Assembly: GCF_009882975.1 (NCBI RefSeq)
Contig: NZ_WTUX01000021.1
Coordinates: forward strand, 14,786 to 61,103
From: Maritimibacter harenae
GTDB taxonomy: Bacteria; Pseudomonadota; Alphaproteobacteria; Rhodobacterales; Rhodobacteraceae
Reading direction: 5' to 3'
Length of the DNA stretch: 46,318 bases
The notes beneath the pieces were generated by a model, which saw only the letters and a program-made list of their open reading frames with translations, was not told where the DNA came from and did not search any database. Below, one piece after another: positions 46,235 through 46,318 of this stretch. The number at the start of each line of letters is the position of its first letter. Positions within the stretch are counted from its first letter, which is position 1. A program made the position numbers and the translations under genes.

Positions 46235-46318
46235 TCGGCATTGAAGTTTGACCCCCTATCGGCATCCAATATTGACCCCCTTGGTGGTGAGCAGGCCCGG
46301 CGCTGCGTAGCCCTCACA
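46232..46318. mobile_element. End of an IS21-type element, truncated by the window edge
   Basis: Two 24-base tandem imperfect repeats, ATCGGCATtgAAgtTTGACCCCCT at 46234-46257 and its variant at 46258-46281, resemble the multiple terminal repeats of IS21 family elements. The element continues beyond the window. Its tip touches the ArsR-rhodanese start. Confidence 0.55.

Overview
The window looks like a piece of chromosome from a marine or related Rhodobacterales alphaproteobacterium. It is GC-rich. The order murA - DUF2948 - hisD - UPF0262 - low-molecular-weight phosphatase - infA - maf - RNase E/G - yacG - tRNA-Phe is a core arrangement I associate with that order, and the RTX, ExoD and peptide-ABC genes fit the same group.

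Layout. (1) 290-8029, plus strand: eight tightly overlapping genes for a complex I-like membrane arm (A, a degenerate B/D fusion, H, J, K, L, M, N). The cluster has no Fe-S, flavin or NADH subunits. The one hydrophilic subunit is a B/D remnant without metal-ligand cysteines, so this is probably an ion-translocating machine uncoupled from classical NADH oxidation. (2) 8260-11487, minus strand: ilvD, a PHP-domain hydrolase and a MarR regulator. (3) 11695-15924, plus strand: a large RTX protein split by one in-frame TGA just before its C-terminal end, with a 17-fold Pro-Glu hexamer repeat in the middle. (4) 15933-17762: an ExoD-family protein, a single-pass membrane protein of unknown role and an unlisted 40-residue membrane protein. 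(5) 17838-24934, minus strand: a peptide-type ABC transporter (fused ATPase, two permeases, Tat-exported binding protein) behind an M24 metallohydrolase that resembles the DMSP lyase DddP in every metal ligand but lacks its proposed catalytic Asp.

(6) 25080-35839: a 10.8-kb integrated element bounded by a perfect 45-bp repeat of the 3' half of tRNA-Thr(GGT). All its genes lie on the minus strand: a replication-type HTH protein, an HK97 gp10/neck-like protein, an Arr-like ADP-ribosyltransferase-fold protein, large terminase, HNH nuclease, major capsid protein, prohead protease, head-tail connector, portal, two overlapping zinc-ribbon proteins, small unknowns, an excisionase-like protein and a tyrosine integrase. 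It has a nearly complete head and packaging module but no tail, tape-measure, lysis or baseplate gene. This is the gene content expected of a capsid-forming phage satellite (cf-PICI-like). I consider this and the redox-free complex I-like operon the two most interesting systems in the window.

(7) 35956-44755, plus strand: a small basic protein, murA, DUF2948, hisD, UPF0262 and an LMW phosphatase; then an accessory block of two NTF2-like proteins, a GNAT and a nitrilase; then infA, maf (no normal start codon), RNase E/G, yacG and tRNA-Phe. (8) 44756-46318: decayed insertion-sequence debris (IS6-type and IS110-type transposase fragments), an ArsR-rhodanese regulator on the minus strand whose 5' end appears to be cut by an IS21-type element terminus, and the window edge inside that element.

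All family calls were made by reading motifs in the translations. No database search was run.
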